From NCBI GenBank assembly GCA_011800805.1, contig MPNW01000258.1, positions 48,221-91,840 of the forward strand: a stretch of DNA of 43,620 bases, given 5' to 3'. Of this stretch, positions 12,076-24,370 are shown one piece after another. The notes beneath the pieces were generated by a model. That model did no database searches. It saw nothing but the letters and a program-made list of their open reading frames with translations, and had not been told where the DNA came from. How positions within the stretch are numbered: the stretch's first letter is position 1; every line of letters starts with the position of its first letter. Position numbers and translations under genes: made by a program. This DNA comes from Hirudo medicinalis (Eukaryota; Annelida; Clitellata; Hirudinida; Hirudinidae).

Positions 12076-14542
12076 ATATGAAATCCTTTTATTTCCATTT
12101 CAAATGCTTCAATACATTGGCATCAATAATTAACAATCATCATGTTTCCTATCGTGACACTTTCTGCTTATGACCACTTTGTTTAAGAGCACGAAGCATC
12201 CGTAGTAGCACTTAGACAAAACCATCCTATTTTATCACAATATTATTTTTGTGTTTTACTCGCTGTTTACTTTCATGTATTTACTGATAATATAAGTTAA
12301 GTTCAGGAAAAAAGGTAAATTGTGAGTTGCTCGATCGGTTGGTGGTTTAAAATTGTGACTTTAAACTAAATCTCGTTTGAATCTCTTGTAACGATGATAA
12401 TTTAATTGGAAAATCATTTTATAAACTTCTGAGTGCTTAATAAACGTTAAGCATGTGTGCGTGAAAATCACGATGCAAAGATTTATTTCTCTTATGAACA
12501 TATTTACAAAAGTTTAACAGGAGTGAAGGTATCAACCAAGTATCAATGAAGGTATCGATGAAGATATCGATGAAGTATCGATGAAGGAATGCCGATGAGG
12601 GTGTCGGCGCCAAAGATTGGTTTCAACTGTCTAAGGATTTTAACTCTTGATTTTGGTTTCTATAATCTTTTGGAGTTCAGTAGGATCACAAGTCGGAAGG
12701 ACTTTCGAGGAAGTCACACGTTATTTGTTATTGTACGTTAATATATATATGTAAGTATATGTTATTGTGCATTGTTATATATTATTGTACATATTTATAT
12801 ATTATTATTCATATTTATATATCATTACACATTGTTACATATATTATATGTCACTATATATCATTATCTACTATTGCATGCTACGCTTTCGAGGGAATGG
12901 AGAGAACGTAAAATTGTTTTTGTAATGTTCTTTTAATCTCTGATGCGTACTTTTCTTGGAATAATAAAAACGCTCTTACAGGTTTAAAAATCTTCAGTTT
13001 TAAAAACGACTTTTATAAAATCTGCATAGGGCTTCAAAAAACAGTCATGGTTTTTGCTGCCTCTGCATCCGTCACTTTTAATTCTGGGACGAATAATTAT
13101 TGAATTCTTGTTCTTGGGTGATTGCGTGATGAACTCAGAGCGAGCGGAATAGTAAGATGCTTTAATCAAACTCTGAATCGTTACTCTTAATCGAACCAAG
13201 GTTTTCAAAGTGTTGATAAGAAACTAAGGAAATATAAATTATTTGATAAAAGTTGAAGTCAGATTCAGCTAGAAGTGTAGCTGATAAAAATGATTGATAT
13301 TCATATTTAGGATGCATTTAACGGTGGACTAAATATGCGTTGTGACATTCAAGATTAACAAGTTATGCAATAAATCTATCGACAAGAAATAAATCTGTGT
13401 CCAGAAGGTGGATCACTGGACGAAGTTGATTGCACATTAAATCAAAATTCGTTCCTAGCACTTGAGGTTAAATCACCCGTCATTTCAATAATGAACCATA
13501 ATTTCATAGAACTTTAAATATTCCTCGGTGACTTCCCTGGAGTCTGAGGAAAACATGAAATTGCTTCAAGAACATCGACGTCATTTCATTTCTTGTCAGG
13601 GGAGGGCAAATTTTCGTTCAGGTTTCTGACAATTCTTCAAATTTAGGTTTTCTTGGTTGTCAGTTTAGGTTGAGGAGTTATCATGTTTTTCAAACACCAA
13701 TTTCAAACGATGTAAATGTTCGAGGAAATCAATGATGGTTTATGATTATTAGAAGTGATTTTATGTCAGTTTGAATCACTTATTACAACTATTAATGTAT
13801 AACTAACGTTTACGTAATTAATGTCGGACTTTGAACTGCCACCGTCGGTCAAAAACATTAATAATGGCATTTATCGAACAAAGTAACCAAATGCCATTGC
13901 ATTTTTATCTAAACCAACATAATGTCAGAATGAAAATATTTATTATCAAATATTTTTTTTTTATTACGACTCACATTTTTCCTTCTAGCAATGGATCACC
14001 AGATGTCGCATTCTCAGGTACAACCAAACATGTTTTCGCAAATCTTCGAAGCACAAGTTGTTATTTCTTAACTTGTTGTTGTTGTTGCTGTGTTTTTACT
14101 TGTTTTGTGTTGCTGTCTCTTCAATCTTTTGTTTAATAATTCTCAAAAATAAAATTATTAGAATATTATTCCCATGTACTGTCAAATAATAATATACAAT
14201 GCATGTAATACATGCCTTACATTAAGCATTACCACATTCTGCTGTAGAAATATTTGTACTTAGTTTTCAAAAATTAGGCTTGAAATGGTTTGTGTTTGAC
14301 TTTGAATAACTTTGCTGTACCATTTGTGCCAACGTGAAGTGCATTTGAGTTGTGTTGGCGCTGATAACAGGAGATAAGGTTGTTGTAGGTTTCGTTGATT
14401 ATAATTACCAGAACTGTTGAGAAAAAGTGCCTTAAATAAAGATTGCATGATGAAGTCTCAAATCGAGCTAACATCTCTGCAAGTGATTCCATGCAACAAC
14501 AAAAAATTAACAGAAATTACAAGAAGTTTATAATGTAGGTAT

Positions 14543-14932
14543 TCAATTTCCTTGGACCTTTGTGAATGCATTCACCGAGAGAGATGAGTAGTCATGGTGA
14601 GGGTATGGAGACATTGAAGGCCTAGGAACGATTAGCAGCTTGCTAAATAAAATGGGCTGCATTCTCGTTCTAAGTTTAACGCGGGACAGGTGTTGCATTT
14701 CTGGTGCTCGTACAGGTGAGACGTCTGCTTCTTTTTGAGTTTTCCTGAATAATTCGGAAACTAATTCTGCACTGATGAAGCGAATGTTGTACGTTTGTAA
14801 GCATATTTCAACTGCTGGAATGATATTTGAGGATTGCAGATGTTTGAGGAATTGTTCTTTCTGGATCTCGGTCTGGATCGACAGATCGCTTGAACGTGCA
14901 GTAAAAGAGTTTAATCGAAGGATTAATGGCAT
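14543..14932 (-). CDS. Unrecognised 129-codon reading frame
   Basis: Closed single-exon frame starting with ATG immediately after an in-frame TAA and ending in TGA. The composition is less AT-driven than random frames here, with several amphipathic stretches (for example ELVSELFRKTQKEAD) and no signal peptide or membrane segment. I recognise no family. It could be a real small gene, a decayed exon or chance. Confidence 0.25.
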   Translation of the reverse strand: MPLILRLNSFTARSSDLSIQTEIQKEQFLKHLQSSNIIPAVEICLQTYNIRFISAELVSELFRKTQKEADVSPVRAPEMQHLSRVKLRTRMQPILFSKLLIVPRPSMSPYPHHDYSSLSVNAFTKVQGN

Positions 14933-17900
14933 TTAATTGTTATCAATTCATATGTAATTTTCATGTTTTGATGATATTGGAGTAAAATATGGCTGCATCG
15001 TGAGGTTATCCGCATCAACGTTTTAAAGATTTATGTCGAGCTGTGCAATGAGATCTTAGCTAAATATTTTTATAATTATATTAAGTAATAAGTGCGTTCT
15101 TATGTAAATGGCGATGTAACAAGCAATACAATTTTATAAAACGCAAAGAATGTCTTTGAATTTATGTTATAACTAAGTATTCTATTCAATCTGGAGCGAA
15201 TGTGTAAATCTTTTAATTTCTAAAAATAAATGCAAAATATTTGTTTATTCGTAATCTAAGTGAGTAATCATTCATCTAATTAAGGAATAACTTATATTAT
15301 GGTTAATTGATAATGTTTAACAATATTATTGATGGTAAAATACAATTATTATTGGTGTCTTTTCGGTTCAACATTCTTGATTCTCAGAAGATGTTTGTTC
15401 ATGACTTACAATTAACAAATATTTTCTTCTCTTTTCATAAACTCATCAGTTTCTTGTTTTAGTCTTACAGTCTTTTTAATGATCAGTCTTAAGTGTTTCT
15501 GAGACTAATTGGACAACAAACTGATAATAGTAATAGTTGCACCCGAGAACAAGAGATCAATAAGTTCTGCATATTAGGTGATCACACTGAGGCACACATC
15601 AACAATACAATTTATTGAGTTTATTCTCTTAAATCATGGAATAGCTGAGATTTATTGCAAAGATAACCTCCTACAGGTGAAACAAAAGAAGATTTTGTGA
15701 CATTCCTTCGGAAGGATTGTTTGATTGTCATCGAGGAGTGGTTTTCAACAACCTGTCTGTTTGTTTTTCATTCTCAAAGTTGGACTGGCATTCCATCCAA
15801 ACATTTGAGAACAAATAAGAAAGTTTGATTTCCTTGTGAAGTTCATTGAGTGGCAGGTGTTTGAATGTTTTGAGTCCAACAAATCAACGTAGGATGTCTT
15901 GAGGTGGTGTCTTCTAATTACTAACAAATTATGAAGTGATTCCAATCATTATCAAAATATTTAGCAAAGGAATTTACTCAAGAAATATGATTCTAAAGAT
16001 AATAATCATCAAATGCCTGCCTTCTTACGAGGTGGCTCCTAGCATTGCTGGCATTTATGTAAATGCTTGCAGCCTGTGAACGCTACAGGTAGATCTCACA
16101 GGTATAATAATAATGAACTTACACATGAAGCTTGAATGCAGCTCAATAATAGAAGGTTGTGGAGGCATTTCATGCTTCTGTCGCCAAGAATTGAAAAACC
16201 AACGAAGCACCTCTTAATTTTCCTCAACTATTGAAATATAAGAGCTATTTGCTAAATTCTTAGTTTATTTAAATCTTTTTAAGGTGTTTTATTCGAATTA
16301 TAATCAGCAGTTACTTCTAAATAAGTTTAAACTTCTCGGTCGGAATCTCATTAACCGAAGTCGTTGAGCTGCAGTCGAGCTGTGGTTGTGGATCGTCGAA
16401 GTCCAACAATGCCTCATTAAAATCCTTTGTGCGATTCACGCCATAATTTCGGAGTTGCATTATGTTTATCACGTATTTAAAGCACGACAAGCCTTTATTA
16501 ATTCATTTAATATTTCTTCGTTTTCACTCGCTTGGGTTTTAAGACGAAGCATTTTATCTTCTGAGGACGAACTCGTCCTTCACACGTGGACGACCAAATT
16601 TATGAATTTTTAAGTGGAATCCACCTTTGGAAGCATTTATTGCTTCAATCTTGAGATAGTTTCAAAGTTTATTTTTAGAATATTTGAAAAATACTTTATC
16701 AGGTCAACGTTTTGAACTATTCCATGTTTTATTTTGTGAAATATAAAATATAAATCTTACAAAAAACAACCAGTGTGAATATATTTCTAGAAATTAAATT
16801 TTCACGCTTAGGATTTTAAAGCTTGTGATGAAGATTATTTGACAAGTTTTAAAATGTAACTATACATGCAATAGGAAGATATCAATGCAACAGCTCACTT
16901 TGTTGGACATGATTCGAAATGCTTAACGTTATGTACAACGATATTGTCGTGTATTACAATATATAAGTAACATTGTTTACAAATGCATTGTACATACATT
17001 ACATTACTGAGCACACATTGCTTTGTAAATAACGTGAAGCAACTCGTATGAACACAGTTCAATGAATTCATTTGAGACGAATGAATGATATTTTATCTAT
17101 TAATAAAAAAAATGAAAGAAATCTAATTTTAATAATTTAATAAATTTAGATTAAGTTAAGTAAATTGAATTTATGCGACCAATAACAATGCAACGAATAT
17201 TAATTATTGGTGATGATTATTAAGAAATAATTGAGATTCAAATAAAGAGATCACTGAATAAAATTGAACGTTGACGACATTGTGCTAAGGAAGACTGAGG
17301 AGACCAATAGTTCAAGTATTTTCGCTGACTTTGTGGTTAAGATCCTCAAGTGCCTTCAAATGCATATTTTTGACATTTCTACAATTATTATTGTTGTTTT
17401 TATTATAACTTGCTGCTGTTTAATTAATATATTACAATATAATATAATATAATTAATTGTAAATTACATTATATAATTAATGTAAAATCAAAATAAAAAG
17501 ATTCTATTGTTAAACTAATGTACATACACACTGTGATGATATTATATTGAGAAGTTGATTGAAGGTGATTCGTTCTATGAATAAATAATTAGATTATTTG
17601 AATATAATGTTTATTGATTAGGAGGTTACAGAAATGTTATTATTATTTTTAATGAAAGAGACAAGTAATGACTCAAGATAATGGCGGTTGTGTACGTTTT
17701 GCAAATTGATCTTGTAAAAGGTTCGCCTTGTATTTCATCTATCGAGTCATGTTTGACCGAGTCATACGCAACACATAATTAAGTCATTTCGTTTGATAAA
17801 TCACCGGCTCTCAACCCTGTTCTGCATGACTGATTGCAACTTGTTGTTGTAAGTGTTAAGTGTTGCAAGTTATAAGTGCTGTAAATCACTTATTTATCAA

Positions 17901-18183
17901 TTTTATGTGTTATTGTATGTTTAATTGACTGGGCGAAAGTCGATTGTGAATTTCTAAGTAACGATGTGGATATCTGCGAATAAAATGCAATTATGTTTAT
18001 ATAATTGACATAATTTATAATTATCAGATTATTACGTTATTTATGTTTATAACATATGTTATGTAACAAGATATTAATTGAAAAATAAATTATGCTATTT
18101 AAGGAAAGTCGGCCTATGCTAGTTTGATGACCTAACAAAGTTTGAATGATTCACAAATAATTTTCAGCCTCCAATAATTCAAC

Positions 18184-19448
18184 ATGGACAGGGGAATCAA
18201 CACGAGTTACGCCATCTCCATTCCAGCCATTCTGAAATATTGCGAAATAGTTGGTTTCTAGTGCAAGCAATTTATTTCCAATTAATATTTTCAAAATTAT
18301 TTTCATAAATTGAATTGATTGAATAAATTATTTGGAATAAATAAATTGAATAATACGTATATCCTTCATTCATTCAGTTATTTTCCATCCTTACTTTTGC
18401 AACTGCTGCTGGTGCCGGTCCCTTTTTCCAAGTGGATGGAGGTGGTTGGGTGATATTCTCTGGAGTCCTTGGTTTCCTCGTTGCGTTGGCCTTTTTCCTG
18501 CTCTATTTCTTCAGCGTGTATCCAGATTTTATGATCCAATACATGATTGTGAGTAGCAATTGTTCGTTGTTTGGGAAAGATTTTCAATTGAGACATTATT
18601 TTATAAAATCATTAAACAATTTTAAAAAATCATTTTAAAACATTAAATATCATTTGTGATCGTAAATGTATTAAATAAACTCTAAATATTAATAAAAGAC
18701 AATTCTAAGTGTAATTCATGTAAAACTGTAATTCTCTAACATTGTTTCAATGAAAATATTACCTAATAAAAAATAATAAATGTTATATAATAATAAATAT
18801 TGCATAATAATATTTTTTAAACAACAAAGTAATATTTTAACAGGAGCCAATCACCAATGGAACTTTGTCCATTTTCTATCTGATTTCTGGTATCGTAGCC
18901 GCCACTAGAGCTTACTATTCCAGCGCTGCTGGAGCGGCCAGTGTAAGTTTAAGAAGTAGAAATGTCGTTGTGATGAGGAAGTTGTAATGATTAACTGATA
19001 AGTTTGTTGGAGACAAATTTATAAAAGAATGCATAAACAATATATGATGGATTGCAGATTCGTGAACCCAAACGTGTTGATATTTTAAGAGGCACAAATA
19101 TTAGCGATTATTACGTGAGAATAAATTAAGTTAAGGTCATGCAACTGCGTTCGTGACAAGTTACTGCGTGTTGTTAAGCTTGATTGCACGTGTAAGCTCT
19201 GTTTTTGTTTTCTATATTCTATTTATTTACACTTAAATCTTAAATCAAACTTTTATCAGACAATGACGATCTAATTCAGATGCTACTCTTGTGCGTTTCA
19301 GTTCTTTGCCTTCTTGTGCATGGTGCTGTTCGCAGTGGATGCCGTCATCATCTTCCTGAACAACAGGTCTTCATCTCCTCCTCGCACAACGACCACCACG
19401 AACACTGCTTCTCCTCCAGAATTTGCAGGACAGAATGCTGTCTACTGA
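18184..19448 (+). CDS. MARVEL-domain four-pass membrane protein (MAL/plasmolipin/CMTM-like)
   Basis: Exons: 18184-18249, 18378-18548, 18844-18942, 19302-19448. All join in phase 0 and give 160 residues. Four hydrophobic segments fit a MARVEL fold. The first spans exon 1 into exon 2 (PAILKYCEI then LFSILTFATAAG). The second is WVIFSGVLGFLVALAFFLLYF, the third LSIFYLISGIVAATRAYYS and the fourth FFAFLCMVLFAVDAVIIFL. A short Ser/Thr/Pro-rich cytoplasmic tail follows. Members of this family sit in lipid-ordered membranes and vesicles and act in membrane apposition and trafficking. The ATG is preceded by an in-frame TAA. An acceptor-like TTTTCAG at 18161-18167 suggests an intron in the 5' UTR. The exon 1 donor is GTTGGT, the others GTGAGT and GTAAGT. 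Which subfamily it belongs to cannot be decided by eye. Confidence 0.85.
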
Positions 19449-21162
19449 TGACCTCCCGTTGCTTTTGTACTTTCTTGAGCCTTTTTCTCGCAATAATTTA
19501 TTTTCAAGATATAACATTTATTTATGTAAACTCTTAATAATTAATTACAGAATGATTCAGAGTGTAGCAGCAAAAGTTAATGTTGACGAATGAGTGACCA
19601 GTCGACGAAATGAATCTGATTGAAACTATTTTTTCATCTTAGGCGCTTGTAAGAATGCCTTCCGCTTTTAGAACCGGAGTTAAAGTATCTACTGACCATC
19701 AAACTTAAACATCGTCGTCTGCTTATTAAACCGCCAAGACCTGACGGCATATCGTTGGCATGATGTTCTTTTGGGTTGTAGCGTCATTTGCCTTATCTTC
19801 CACGCGAATGAAGGTGAATACTCTTCATTCATTCTTCAGTTGCTATTTCGATTGCTATGGAGATGACTCGGTTGCTATGGAGACATGTCGCATATTCCCG
19901 CATGTGAATAGATAGCGTGACGTTGGTCAGTTATGCAAGTTTGTCATGTCAACCACTAATCGTGCTTCAAAGGGGTTTTAGCAGAATGAAGTTCGTTCAA
20001 ATTACCGTGACATTTCATCAACAACAAACACGTTCACTTTAATAAATTGTAGTAGTATAATTACGTACATTAATTACATAGCATAATTACGTACATTAAT
20101 TACATAGTGTAATTACGTACATTAATTACATAGTGTAATTACGTACATTAATTACATAGCATAATTACGTACATCGTAACAAATTCATAATTGTAATTAG
20201 GCGATTATGTTAACTCATTTAAAACAACAAGACGAGTTGTAATGTGTGATTTAAACGCTTTAAAGCAAACTGGAAGTGCATTATTCAAATGTGATTTAAT
20301 GGTCATGAATATAAATTAGCACCAAAGAAATTAGTTAATAAACACATTAACATAAATAACGAGATTAATAATCAGATGTATGATGGCTAAAAATACTTCA
20401 AAACTATTTAACTTAAGGAGAATTGAGTTAACTGTGTTCACACGTTCCACTGATTTATGAGTGTATCATTACATGTTCCTATAATTCATGCAAACATGTA
20501 CTTATAATTACGTAATACAGTTAATATAAAAACATGTGATTACAAATAAGGAAAATGTGGAATAACAATCACTCAAACACGCTTCAGTTTCTCCTACTGA
20601 ATGTTGGACTCTTAAACTTTTAAAATGTTTATAATAACATAAAGATGATTGCTAAATTCAACTTAAATATATAACATTATATCACAAGCAATTAAGGCAA
20701 TGGTTTTTACTATTAATAAATAATAATAATAATAATAATTAATTATTATTAATAACTAATAATCTGATAGTTATCCATATACATAATTTGTAAACTTGTG
20801 CGGACATTCGAAGGAACAGGCGCATTTCTTTCACGAAATCCTCATTTGTTTGTCTGGAAAAAATCAGCCACGTCTGAAATTAATTTGAATTTCGAGGACA
20901 TTTTTAAACAAAGAAGCACTTTTTTGTCCACCAATTTTTTGTTCACTTTATTAAGGGTTTATCAACTGATAGGAACATTCCTAATCTTCCTAATCATGAC
21001 AAAAGTCAACGAAGTCAAATAATAATAATAATCGCATGCAGACCTTAACATTAACAGTAACAAGCAACATTACACTTATATGACGTCACATTAATTAAGT
21101 CTTAAGGAAGGCGTCAGACACCTTTGATAAAACGTCATTTCCAAAGAATAAAAAGTAGCAAA
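19449..21162. other. Intergenic region between convergent genes
   Basis: Lies between the 3' ends of the MARVEL gene (+) and the EF-hand gene (-). It contains a cluster of GTTGCTATGG-like motifs (19839-19884) and a 26-bp tandem repeat (20055-20174). I see no coding signal. The frame at 20798-21022 has no family features. Confidence 0.7.
20055..20174. repeat. 26-bp tandem repeat, 4.6 copies
   Basis: Units of GYRTAATTACGTACATTAATTACATA with a 26-base period, nearly identical between copies. Each unit carries two TAATTA cores, giving a dense array of homeodomain-type core sites. Confidence 0.95.
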
Positions 21163-22314
21163 CTAAGTTTTTATTGCTGTTTGCAGCATTCTGAACTCTG
21201 AAGAATTATCATTAACATTATTCGTGCAATAATAATTATAAAAGTAAGCTTTGACTAAACACAATATCAATATTACGTTAAACTTATTTCCAAAATTGTC
21301 GTGAAATAAGTTATAATACAGGCTATTAGGAGATCCAGCAATTCTAGGGTTTCAATTAAGCACCTAGTGTTACGTTACCCCTTAGCGGTTGCATGCATCA
21401 AATGCGTTGGTCTTTACCCTGGTATTGAATCCTTCCATCTCCAGATGGGTTGAGTTTATTGAACATTTCTTGGAAGTCATGCTCCGTCAGGGATCCATGC
21501 CTTTTGAGGACAAGTTCGAGGTCAGCGGAGCTGATGTAACCTTTGCCCTCGATATCGAAGATTCTAATCATTTCCTTCATTTCCTCCTCCATGTTGTCTT
21601 CCGCTTCTGTAGATTGTTGAGTCATGATGGCCACGAACTCGTCAAAGTCCACCTGACCATTTTCTGTCGAATCAAACGTCTAAAATAGTGCAAACTATTT
21701 CCGCAAAAATGCAAAACTATAGCTTATGTAACTCCATCTGAATGAGCAGATATCACACCTACATTAAACAGGGAAAAGCTGATTTGGGAAAATATGAAAC
21801 ATTTAATAATAAAGAGATACAAGAAATTTGGCAATTTGATTTACTGCAACTGAATAAAAAAAAAGACTGAAAGATGATAACAAGATGATCCTTCCTCGAC
21901 AAAAGCCATTAACATTATTCTCAACATTGTTAAAAGTGAGGAAACTTGGCAAACGTAGCTTATTTAATTATTCATGAGAATCGATGACGAAATAATAAAA
22001 TCATTACGTGAAAAATATAATGAATATCACAATTAAATGTGGTTTACCGTCGAAATCAACCTCATTGATCATCATCATCAACTCGCTCTCGGTTGGGTTT
22101 TGTCCGAGACTTCTGAGGAGGAGACCAAGTTCCCTCGTGCTGATGTGACCATTCCCATTCTTATCGTACAAGTCGAAGGCTTCCTTCAGTTCTTGCAACA
22201 ATTTCTCGAAAGTTCAGATGAAAAGTTGCTTGCAGTTAGTGCAATAATAATAATGATTATGATGATGATGATAATTATTATTATAATTAATAATAATAAT
22301 ATTATTATTATTTA

Positions 22315-22347
<33 letters not shown>

Positions 22348-22516
22348 ATAAATATCACTTAATTTATTATGTGACAAGATTATTATTTAACAAGCAAATA
22401 AGTGTCGTTTAAACAAAACAACAACAACAAAACTATAATGCTTGAAAAGTAAATAATTTACAACGCACACATTCATGACACCAACCCACAAGTTGCTCTT
22501 CCGAAAGTGTGTTTTT
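21163..22516 (-). CDS. Calmodulin-like protein with four EF-hands (first exon missing)
   Basis: Exons on the minus strand: 22490-22516, 22048-22204, 21418-21663, 21163-21197. They join in phase to 154 codons plus stop. The 27-base first visible exon encodes KNTLSEEQL, like the calmodulin LTEEQ start region. Next comes LKEAFDLYD with EF1 loop [14 protein letters not shown]2 loop [12 protein letters not shown] is split by an intron after its third residue codon and is canonical. EF3 loop [12 protein letters not shown] has Lys at position 5 and Asp at 12. EF4 loop [12 protein letters not shown] starts with Asn. The C-lobe therefore probably binds calcium weakly, while the N-lobe looks intact. 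The last exon supplies the EF4 Glu and [11 protein letters not shown], ending like calmodulin. The start codon lies upstream, perhaps in the assembly gap. It is a divergent calmodulin-superfamily sensor rather than calmodulin itself. Confidence 0.85.
22240..22350. repeat. AT-rich trinucleotide repeat (ATT/GAT)
   Basis: Runs of ATA, GAT and ATT triplets in the intron between the first two visible exons of the EF-hand gene. Confidence 0.95.
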
Positions 22517-22560
22517 CTGAAAACAATCAAATGGAGATAATTGTTTCATAATGTAAAAAT

Positions 22561-23684
22561 AATAATGTAATAAGAGTTTAAATAATAATGTAATAAGAGT
22601 TTAAATAATAATGTAATAAGAGTTTAAATAATAATGTAATAAGAGTTTAAATAATNNNNNNNNNNNNNNNNNNNNNNNNNNNNNNNNNNNNNNNNNNNNN
22701 NNNNNNNNNNNNNNNNNNNNNNNNNNNNNNNNNNNNNNNNNNNNNNNNNNNNNNNNNNNNNNNNNNNNNNNNNNNNNNNNNNNNNNNNNNNNNNNNNNNN
22801 NNNNNNNNNNNNNNNNNNNNNNNNNNNNNNNNNNNNNNNNNNNNNNNNNNNNNNNNNNNNNNNNNNNNNNNNNNNNNNNNNNNNNNNNNNNNNNNNNNNN
22901 NNNNNNNNNNNNNNNNNNNNNNNNNNNNNNNNNNNNNNNNNNNNNNNNNNNNNNNNNNNNNNNNNNNNNNNNNNNNNNNNNNNNNNNNNNNNNNNNNNNN
23001 NNNNNNNNNNNNNNNNNNNNNNNNNNNNNNNNNNNNNNNNNNNNNNNNNNNNNNNNNNNNNNNNNNNNNNNNNNNNNNNNNNNNNNNNNNNNNNNNNNNN
23101 NNNNNNNNNNNNNNNNNNNNNNNNNNNNNNNNNNNNNNNNNNNNNNNNNNNNNNNNNNNNNNNNNNNNNNNNNNNNNNNNNNNNNNNNNNNNNNNNNNNN
23201 NNNNNNNNNNNNNNNNNNNNNNNNNNNNNNNNNNNNNNNNNNNNNNNNNNNNNNNNNNNNNNNNNNNNNNNNNNNNNNNNNNNNNNNNNNNNNNNNNNNN
23301 NNNNNNNNNNNNNNNNNNNNNNNNNNNNNNNNNNNNNNNNNNNNNNNNNNNNNNNNNNNNNNNNNNNNNNNNNNNNNNNNNNNNNNNNNNNNNNNNNNNN
23401 NNNNNNNNNNNNNNNNNNNNNNNNNNNNNNNNNNNNNNNNNNNNNNNNNNNNNNNNNNNNNNNNNNNNNNNNNNNNNNNNNNNNNNNNNNNNNNNNNNNN
23501 NNNNNNNNNNNNNNNNNNNNNNNNNNNNNNNNNNNNNNNNNNNNNNNNNNNNNNNNNTAAGAGTTTAAATAATAATGTAATAAGAGTCTAATAATAATGT
23601 AATAAGAGTTTAAATAATAATGTAATAAGAGTTTAAATAATAATGTAATAAGAGTTTAAATAATAATGTAATAAGAGTTTAAAT
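22561..23684. repeat. 23-bp minisatellite containing an assembly gap
   Basis: Units of GTAATAAGAGTTTAAATAATAAT flank the gap on both sides (22561-22655 and 23558-23684) in the same orientation. The gap is therefore most simply uncollapsed or unassembled repeat. The array lies upstream of the first visible exon of the EF-hand gene, probably in its first intron. Confidence 0.93.
22656..23557. other. Assembly gap (902 N)
   Basis: A run of N only. Its content is unknown. The start exon of the EF-hand gene could be hidden here. Confidence 0.99.
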
Positions 23685-23837
23685 GCTAATCCGAAGAATA
23701 ATTCAAATAATTTGGCTTAAGAATTTAGGTAACCTATTCTAGGTAAACTCTCAAATCTTGAAATTGAGAAGCTATTCAATTATTCAGACTTGCAGGTCAG
23801 GAGGACGGTTTGAAAACTCAAACAAATGAGACACGAT

Positions 23838-23982
23838 ATAAACGATGGCGCACTCTGTGACACATATTGTGATGTACACGATGAAACATGTGATGACATA
23901 CACAGTGGCACATGTGATGACGCATATGATGATACAAGTGATGATACATGTGACGTCACACACGATGATACATGTGATGAAA
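23838..23982. repeat. Degenerate GATGAYACATGTGATGA repeat
   Basis: Imperfect tandem repeats built on 10-base-type units (ACATGTGATG and variants). They keep several frames open on both strands, so the short frames here are repeat artefacts. Confidence 0.8.
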
Positions 23983-24251
23983 TCGACATCAACAAAGTCT
24001 CACCTTAACTGCAGATTTATCCATGTCTTAACAATGGCAAGTTGATTAATAAATTGAATCAATAAAAATAGTGCTTCAAATGTTATTCACACCGCTGCTG
24101 ATGTTTTGCCTTAAAACGAAGATAAGCCGAGCTTCATCGATTCACACATCCATTTCATTCACATGCACGAATTATCGCGAGATTTTCACTCATTTTTACA
24201 ACTTTCTTCTTGTTGCTTAAATGTTGTTTATTACGTGCATCCAAAATAATG

Positions 24252-24337
24252 GTGACGATGACGATGCCTACGATGACGACGATGACGATGATCATCATCA
24301 AAAGTCATGAAAGTATTTTCATAACCAGAATTTTCCC

Positions 24338-24370
<33 letters not shown>
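24252..24370. repeat. (GAT)n and (ATC)n microsatellites
   Basis: GATGAC/GATGAT units at 24252-24290 and an ATC run at 24338-24370. Confidence 0.95.

Larger units (their letters stand above)
11713..18183. other. Intergenic region between channel and MARVEL genes
   Basis: 6.4 kb of AT-rich DNA with no gene I can name. It holds the channel 3' UTR, GATGAAGTATC-type repeats near 12530-12600, AT-rich TATATTATTG repeats at 12738-12865, a copy of a dispersed motif at 13573-13607, a candidate orphan microexon at 13988-14016, and an unplaced minus-strand reading frame at 14543-14932. Its right end should include the MARVEL gene promoter. Confidence 0.7.

Noticed and set aside
14765..14790. Hammerhead-ribozyme-like CTGATGA
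   Set aside because: There is no GAAA core segment or pairing stems at the required spacing.
22037..22351. Plus-strand frame ending in a long Ile/Asn run
   Set aside because: It is antisense to the EF-hand exon and extends into the ATT repeat.
23780..24045. Overlapping frames on both strands rich in Asp/Thr/His or Ser/Val
   Set aside because: They are produced by the degenerate GATGAYACATGTGATGA repeat.
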